Below, in pieces: positions 57,664 through 64,000 of a stretch of 64,000 nt of DNA. Made by a program: the position numbers and the translations under genes. Source of the stretch: Daedaleopsis sinensis (Eukaryota; Basidiomycota; Agaricomycetes; Polyporales; Polyporaceae); NCBI GenBank assembly GCA_033807695.1, contig CM066300.1, positions 2,914,001-2,978,000 on the forward strand, written 5' to 3'. Each line of letters starts with the position of its first letter. Within the stretch, counting starts at the first letter, position 1. The notes beneath the pieces are model-generated. The model worked only from the letters and a program-made list of their open reading frames with translations. It was not told the DNA's origin and searched no databases.

Positions 57664-58734
57664 ATGAATGCTTCTCCAACCACCCCTGCGGTATTGCAAG
57701 CCGATGTACTCTACCACATCTTCACAGACGAGCTGCTCGACCAGAACCTGCTCAATGCCGCGCTTGTTTGTCGTTCGTGGACAGACCCTGCACAATCTGC
57801 GCTATACCGCGACCTCGCCTTCTCTACCATGGACAACCGCAAACGAGATACACTCCTTGCGCGCACGATGCGCATGAGCCCCCATCTCCGACGCCATGTC
57901 CGTCGTCTCACGCTCATGACCCTATGGACTCATTCACCGACGCCCCAACTGTGTGACTGGATCCAACTCCTGCCCGCCCACTGCATGCGTGAGTTCCAGT
58001 GGGTTTGGCTACGCGGCCACATCCTCTCAGCGGTGCTGGACTATCCCGCCGTGCGAACCATCACCCACATGACACTGAAGGGCAAATTCTACACCGCAAG
58101 CCAACTGCAGCCGGTGCTCGAGCTTCCACATCTCCGGAGCCTTGCACTCGAAATATCCGGCCACGAAATAGGCGAACTCTACACACCCATATCCACCCGG
58201 CTTGGGCACCTCAGTATCCACCTCTCCGCCGGATACGGCCCTATGTTCGACAAGCTCCTGGCTGCTGTAGGAGAGCGGCTGGACTCCTTCCGCCTGGTCT
58301 GCCAGATGGGTTGCGCGCCGGATGAAGACGCGCAGCTTCTGACGACCATCAGGACGCACATCTCTCCTGCCCTCGCACGCCTCGACATCTCCGCCGACTT
58401 CGCATCAAACACACCGGTGCCGTTCCTGGACGACTTGGTTCGCCACTATCGCACGCTGCAGCACTTGCACTGTGCCGCGGACACCTACAGCGCTGGGCTC
58501 CTCGACGAGCTGCCGCCGACGCTGCGGACTCTCCGGTTCTCGTTCCGGCACGCAACAATGCCTCATGAGGCCGCGCTGCTCGACTTTCTCAAGAGTCGCA
58601 AATGCGATGCGCTAACCACCGTGACGTTTACTACATCGGAGAATGCAGTACAGTCCATGCCGTTTGTGGACGCGTGTCGACAGCGTGGCGTGGATTTTTT
58701 CACGTACACCACCAACGAGGCAGAGACAGCTTGA
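57664..58734 (+). CDS. F-box / leucine-rich-repeat-like protein
   Basis: Single coding exon, 356 residues. The N-terminal segment VLQADVLYHIFTDELLDQNLLNAALVCRSW is an F-box (Skp1-binding, SCF ubiquitin ligase), followed by TDPAQSALYRDLAF. The rest has irregular leucine-rich repeats (SPHLRRHVRRLTLMTLW, LELPHLRSLALEISGHEIGEL, LARLDISADFASNTPVPFLDDL, LPPTLRTLRFSFRHATM), typical of the large expanded F-box families of agaricomycetes, which probably bind substrates. Ends TYTTNEAETA. A frameshifted relative lies directly upstream, so this is a tandem duplicate pair with one survivor. Substrate unknown. Confidence 0.88.
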   Translation: MNASPTTPAVLQADVLYHIFTDELLDQNLLNAALVCRSWTDPAQSALYRDLAFSTMDNRKRDTLLARTMRMSPHLRRHVRRLTLMTLWTHSPTPQLCDWIQLLPAHCMREFQWVWLRGHILSAVLDYPAVRTITHMTLKGKFYTASQLQPVLELPHLRSLALEISGHEIGELYTPISTRLGHLSIHLSAGYGPMFDKLLAAVGERLDSFRLVCQMGCAPDEDAQLLTTIRTHISPALARLDISADFASNTPVPFLDDLVRHYRTLQHLHCAADTYSAGLLDELPPTLRTLRFSFRHATMPHEAALLDFLKSRKCDALTTVTFTTSENAVQSMPFVDACRQRGVDFFTYTTNEAETA

Positions 58735-59179
58735 TCGAAATGATCCAAAAAGACGGAGTCGTTGCCTTGTTTCTACCTGGCGTTATGGGTTACTATCGCG
58801 GGTTCCCATTGTCACTACTAGCCTACCTCTATTGGATTATTTACTATTATTCCTTCGCCACATTGCATGCTTGCTCAGCGTAGATAGCAATCACACACGA
58901 CTTATCGAAGCCATTCCCTATCATTGCGGTTACTGCTGGATGCATCAGTACAAGCCTGTGCATCGTGAGCACCATTCTGGCGTCACGGTGAAACGACGCC
59001 AGCCCTCCGGTGTACAGTCGACAGGTACACTTTAAACGCAACTTCTCATGAGATATTGAATACATCTTGCACATTCCAATCATTACATGCAAGGCGAGTC
59101 CATGAGTCCAGGTAACCAAGCACAAGCGAGGTTCTATCACCTAGAAGTACGGGTGTCTGTAGTCCATGTCAATCCCCAT
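58735..59179. other. Convergent gap between F-box and acyltransferase genes
   Basis: About 440 bp holding two 3' UTRs; nothing notable seen. Confidence 0.5.
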
Positions 59180-61287
59180 CTATCCCAAGAACTCTTCCAC
59201 ACAGTTCGCAGTCTCCTGCCAGAACCGATCAACGACGTCTCCAGCGAAGCCGTTGCAGTCGTACGTGAGACTGATCGAAAGCCTTCCCTTGAAGGTGTAT
59301 CCAAAGAGCAGCATCGCTCCATGCCGCTGCCTGCATCCGGTCGTGAGGGTGTGCAGCTCGACGGCAGGGAACGCCGCGTGCTTGTAGATACCATCCAGGT
59401 TCCCGAGCAGCGACAGCCCCAGAAGCGCAGCGGCCGACGCCTTCGCCCTCGCAGGCAGCACCGGCTCCCTCGCCATCGCGGTGGGGGTGGAGGCGGCGTC
59501 CGTCTGGGAAGCCGGCGCGGGGGGCGTGTACGTGCCGGCCTCGCGCTCGTCGTCTTCTTTGGCCCAGCCGCGCGCCCGCTCCCCACGCTCCGCCGCCATC
59601 TCCTGCGTACGCGAGGCGGCGAGGGGGTGCTTCGCGGCGCGGGTGCTTTGCTCCTTCGCCTGGCGCGCGCGGAGCCAGAATGTGCGCTCCTGCGCGTCGC
59701 GCGTGGCGGGGAGGAACGTCGGCAGGACAACATTGAAGTACCCGATCGCGAGGTACCAGTACGAGTTCCAGAGCGCAGACGGCGGCGTGTGCGTGAAGTA
59801 CGGCCGGAGGTTGAGGGCGGAGTACATGAGCGTCGGAAGAGCGCGGTCGCTGCCCCCGGTGCGGGCCCAGGCGACGTTGCAGATGGCGAAGAGCGCGGCT
59901 GAGATGGAGACCCCGTGTGCCTTGCACTTCTGCAGCATGGCCTTTGTGCGGTCCACCGGGAAGGTCACGGTAGGATAGATGGAGCGGCGCTCGGTGTGCT
60001 TTTGCCGGGGAAACGTCTGGCCGCCGACGAGCTTCTGCTGCGCGATCTGGAAGTCCACTTTGGCGGCGACGCGGCGGAAAGGCGACGAAGATAGTCGTAT
60101 GTTATCCTCCAGCGCAGCAGGCAGTATGTGCTGCGACATAATCCTAATTTAGTGCCTGGATCATTGCATAGGAGACAGGGCAACGCACGTCCTGTGGGGC
60201 ATCGGCCCAGCGGGCACCCCATTCCTCCTCTAGCATGTCTCGGAGCTCGTCTTCGGACTTCCCTCCGGCGAGCAGCGTGAAGAAGTCGTTCGCGAATGCA
60301 TGTAGCGCCATACCGTCACCAAGGTAATGCATCGTATAAATGAGGAACTCATATTGATGCACTTCCTCTTGATGTGGCTCCTCGTCTTGGGGTTCCAAAA
60401 CTGCGGAGGACTCGGGCGGTTCGCTGGTCGGCGATGGCGTGCGCGGTGGTGTGGGGATCAGTCCCGAGGAACTGAGCGGCTCTGATATGACGAGGTAGGA
60501 TAGTCGACTATCAGACAATGTGCGCGCGCCGTTCAGGTAGTCGTCCAAGAGTTCTGTCGACAATACTTAGTTGTGCGGTTCTCCGGGACGGCAATGCGAG
60601 CAAACGCCTACCATCCCTAGATTGCAGGCGGTACTCTAAATTAGCGTCGGCATCGAGGTAAGCATCTCCCACAGACGCAGGCGCGTCATACCTGTTCTCC
60701 ATTGAGCATTGTAAACTCCGATCAGAAGAGAGCGAGGTACTCACACAAACCGGACGTCGTCATAATCGTGCATTTCAGCCCGCGCGCATAGCAAGGGATG
60801 GCGCACGCGCAAAATCGTCCACACGGTGCACACTCTTGACCGCTTGACCAGACTGGGTTTTGCCTTGAACCCGAGATGCAGGTACCTTCACGGTAGCAGG
60901 ATCAGTATACGTCGTTCGCAACGGGCCTTTCCACCACGAGAGAGAGGGAACTCACATGTCGTTGACGCCTGTCTGGCGGGATGGCAAAAAGTACGACAGC
61001 TCGGTGTCGCCCATCTTCCGCTCGTAGCGCAGCGCGGTGCGCGATGACTCCGCTGCAGCATCACAAGGTCCTGACGAGACGTCGTCGAAGGAGAAGTGCT
61101 TGTCCTCGTCCGCACCGGCGGCGGACAAGGGGGGAGTGGGGATAGCAGCGAGATCGACTTTGCAATCCATGTCGGCAGCGTCGAACCGGGGCATAGGTTG
61201 GACGCGTTTATACTGGGACTCGGTGACAGCAGCGCGCGCTGCGGTGCTAACGCGCGCAGGCATCATCGGTTTTGGGCGTACGGGCAT
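59180..61287 (-). CDS. CAT-like/BAHD-type acyltransferase
   Basis: Protein of the chloramphenicol-acetyltransferase-like fold (BAHD, condensation-domain and trichothecene O-acetyltransferase relatives). The start gives MPVRPKPMMPARVSTAARAAV; a following segment (QYKRVQPMPRFDAADMDCKVDLAAI) opens the domain. After several introns, HQYEFLIYTMHYLGDGMALHAFANDFF carries the catalytic HxxxDG motif (His-Tyr-Leu-Gly-Asp-Gly). The large last exon has VSISAALFAICNVAW (acceptor-side helix), LMYSALNLRPYF, WYLAIGYFNVVLPTFLP and FGYTFKGRLSISLTYDCNGF. It contains a charged, Ala/Pro-rich insertion (about 59480-59620) likely to be a surface loop. Stop at 59180-59182. Substrate unknown; no biosynthetic cluster surrounds it. 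Confidence 0.8.
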
Positions 61288-63651
61288 CGTTACCGTTTCG
61301 TGACGTGCGGGTGGAGAACGGAAGGATGTGCTGAGGTTTAAGCGGGCAACGAGAGGCGCGAGAGAGGGACACTAGTAGACCGCTCAGTGAGCAATAAATG
61401 GCTGTCTTGGTTAGTGCGGCGGACAACAGGCGGCCGGGAAGGCCAGGGCTACCATGGTCCCGACCGGGCATAGAGGCAAGGCAGCGCAGGTCTTCTCGAC
61501 GTTGACCAGCAGACGGATCGAGACCATATGCGTCCGGTCGGCGAAGCGTGGCGGCCAAGCTTATCCGCCGGCCGATATTATTTCGACACAATATTCGTGC
61601 GTGTGCGCGTGTCCGGTGGTACTGTGACTGCGAAGGGCGGAGCGGACATGAGCGGGCATGGGCGGACATGTGCAAGTCTAGTCCTCATCTATTCTGACGT
61701 TCGGTTCCTGGACAATCATTCTTTGCTCGTATCATTCAATTGGAGATCACGTCCTGCTCTACGTGCTCTCAGGATCCATCTCAATGATTCGACAGAGTGT
61801 ACGACCGCACCCCATATCAGACTCTAGCTGCGGATAGATCTTGTACTCACCTATTCAACACAACGGAAGCTGTACTGTATCCGACAGATGTGGCTCGAGG
61901 TGATCGAGGAGTGATCGAGCTCGATCTTAAGTCCGGTAGTACGTTCAGATTCCATGGTAGGCCCTAGTAAACCACTTCTCCAGCTTGCAGGAATAGATGA
62001 AACAGCAACGGTGAACGCACCTGGAGCACTCGAAGCGCCTAAGTTGGTCACAGGAGACCTGACATTGTTTCGAATCGGCCATGGACAGACAGAGGCTCCA
62101 TCCGAGCGGCATGGGGTCACATCAATGATTCTCACAGTCCACGGTTTCGTCTCTCGAAGACTCGAACGCGCTTCAAGACTCGCGGCCGGGGAGGCGTACC
62201 CGTGTGGGGGAGCTTGAAACCTGAAATGGGATTGTGGAGGTCACAGGAGAAACCCGGCGTGCGACCTCGATGCACCGACGGAAGGCGGCTGATCGTTCCG
62301 AGCACAAGAGCAATGTCTTTCCGAGCTCCAGCTCCAGCTCCAGCGTGCCGTGGCACGGTGCGGTGCGTGCCATTCAGCCGTAGAATGGCAGAATCACGGA
62401 CTCAGAACGTATCAGAATCCGCGGACGTATGCGAGGCTCTGGCCAGTCACGTAGACTCACCTCGCCGCTCGGCCTTGTACAATTTGCGCAGCTTCTGTCA
62501 CCGTGGACTACTCGCCCGTCGCCGACGCCGACGCCGACGTCACGCCGGGCTGAGGGGCTGAGGGGCTCGTACGTGATATTGGCATCCCGAGGCTCAGGCT
62601 GTCTGTAATCGCACCCGTGGGCGTTGAGCGTGGCAGCATGAGCTGCGCGGTCCGTGCGCCGAGGGCACCACTCTGTCATCCGCCCACCGAGCATCATGCA
62701 TCGTACCGGCGCACGCCTCTCGATTTCCACCCAGCAGGACGTCGACAGGTTGCCACTCCGAATAATGCACACTCAGAAGCTGCAACCTGGGAACAGTGTG
62801 GGCGTGGCGAGGATCCGGGGTGATTGTCAGGCGTGATTGCGCATGGGCGACGTGTCTTGCAATGCCCTAGATCATTGACGGTGACATGGCCGAGGCAAGC
62901 GGTATCTCGCCATCCGTACTTGGAGCATGTTCCTGGGCGAGAGCAGAGCGGCGAGCTGGGACCGTCATCGGGAAGGTGGCACATTGTGCAGGTGGCTATC
63001 GGCCGGCGGCAGGAAGGAAGGAAGTCGGAAGGAGGGCCCGCTGAGGCCCCTCGGACGGTCGGCTTTCCCATGGGCTTGAGAATAGCAGACTCACGTCCGA
63101 GGCCAGCCGCGAGGGCGTCCAAGCGCAAATGGACAGAGAAGCACAGCTTCAGAGCGCAGGAGTCATGTAAGCGCTCATAAGCTACCGGGGGCGGCGGCAG
63201 ATGCCAGAAGACGCCTCCTTTACCATCTGCTCCCGTCCATCCCGAAAACTTTATATACATATATGCCAAGCGTGTGTTCAGAAGAGTCATATCATCACGA
63301 AGATAGGCCCTGGTGTGCGTCACCTTTGCTCTTAACACCGTGCTTAGTACATATGAACACAGAGGCGTAGCCGAGGCGAAGAGAACAACTGGCATTTAGG
63401 TTCCCGAGAATACATCATCTGTTATGCGTGCAGGTAGTTAGTAAGTACATCGTCCATTAGTAGTCCGAAGAGTTCACGTCGCGCCCATCATGATGTTCAC
63501 GAGTGACGACGTCGGGAAACATTGCTGCAGGTCGTGATAGATGGCCGCTGCATCCTCAGAGCGGCCCATCTGCCAATCGATCGCGTCCGCACGGCAGAAG
63601 CCTTGACATGGGTGCCCAGTGCGACGGCATACGGAAGCGAGGTCGGGTCAC
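61288..63651. other. Long region without a recognised gene
   Basis: About 2.4 kb. ORFs up to 233 codons occur (62694-63395, minus) but have no conserved features, no credible splicing and odd composition. Simple repeats are visible: GGCGGACATG-like words at 61638-61672, three AGCTCC units at about 62328-62342, and a GCCGAC run near 62520-62545. A TATATACATATAT stretch lies near 63250. No transposon ends or tRNA seen. Confidence 0.5.
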
Positions 63652-64000
63652 CTAGGGTGGGGGCGCCTGCTTCTCTTGCATATCGACGGCGTTTGCTTCG
63701 ATATCATCTTCTTGGACAGGTGCCGCGCGCGGTGGGGATGGTGCGGATTCCTGCGATTTGACCCATGTGTAGTACATTGTGCCTGCGGCGATTACGAGGA
63801 TGGACGCGATGCGATTCCTGTAGCAGTGGACAAATATGGTCAGCATGTGGTTGCATCATACCAACTGTCTGAGCGGACAAGGCACAGAATAGAAGGACAT
63901 CGGGGGATGGAGGAGATAGAGGGCTTGTGGACGACTATGGATTGGGCAGATCAGGGCGAGTACTCACCTCGTGAGCAGGTCGTCAAAGATGCAGACGCCG
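63652..64000 (-). CDS. C-terminal end of a membrane transporter-like protein
   Basis: Only the last two exons are in the window. The penultimate exon (63968-64000) encodes GVCIFDDLLTR; a 150-bp intron (63818-63967) follows, then NRIASILVIAAGTMYYTWVKSQES, a last transmembrane helix with the pattern of SLC35/triose-phosphate or nucleotide-sugar transporters, and a hydrophilic tail ending DMQEKQAPPP at 63652-63654. Assignment to the transporter family is tentative because just one helix is visible. Confidence 0.6.

Noticed and set aside
59087..59902. 271-codon plus-strand ORF opposite the acyltransferase
   Set aside because: Arg/Gly-rich antisense shadow of a GC-rich exon whose minus-strand reading has clear acyltransferase sequence.
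62694..63395. 233-codon minus-strand ORF in the gene-poor 3' region
   Set aside because: No recognisable motif, no splice pattern, unlike any family I know; probably chance in GC-rich DNA.

Overview
The window is nuclear DNA of a filamentous basidiomycete, most likely an agaricomycete wood decayer close to the Polyporales. Nearly every gene is broken by 45-65 bp GT-AG introns, genes lie close together on both strands, and the protein families are basidiomycete in type, including a secreted GH7 cellobiohydrolase. I found no rRNA, no convincing tRNA, no complete transposon and no CRISPR.

The centre of the window is the homeodomain mating-type locus (MAT-A) with its usual neighbours. A divergent HD1/HD2-type pair (25225-28751) is flanked by the beta-flanking gene (24014-24985) and the mitochondrial intermediate peptidase gene MIP (28980-31468). 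Glycogenin (16578-20501) and glycine dehydrogenase (46591-50044) lie further out. The most striking feature is the HD1 partner. It keeps the N-terminal dimerisation-like region, the basic nuclear-localisation clusters and a Ser/Pro-rich C-terminus, but no homeodomain can be found, while the HD2 homeodomain is intact.

Layout. 1-15303: end of a PTM1-like membrane protein, RPB2, a GH7 cellobiohydrolase, a fructosamine kinase, an old-yellow-enzyme oxidoreductase and an ABC1/ADCK2-like mitochondrial kinase. 16578-24985: glycogenin, an LEA-like protein with 11-residue repeats, a possible small gene and beta-fg. 25225-31468: HD1, HD2 and MIP. 31916-50044: mostly housekeeping genes, namely a DDT/WHIM chromatin protein, FAM32A, TMEM115, COG1, an orphan 7-TM protein, SEC61 gamma, a PPR protein and GCVP. 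50854-64000: ARMH3/DUF1741, RSC9, a decayed F-box copy with a 30-bp hairpin, an intact F-box/LRR-like gene, a CAT-like acyltransferase, about 2.4 kb without a clear gene, and the 3' end of a transporter-like gene.

The HD products would form a heterodimeric regulator of dikaryon development. The flanking genes are linked housekeeping functions (protein import and processing, Golgi trafficking, glycine cleavage, transcription), not a pathway. Exon boundaries were inferred by eye from splice consensus, frame and family conservation, so outer coordinates are firmer than internal ones.
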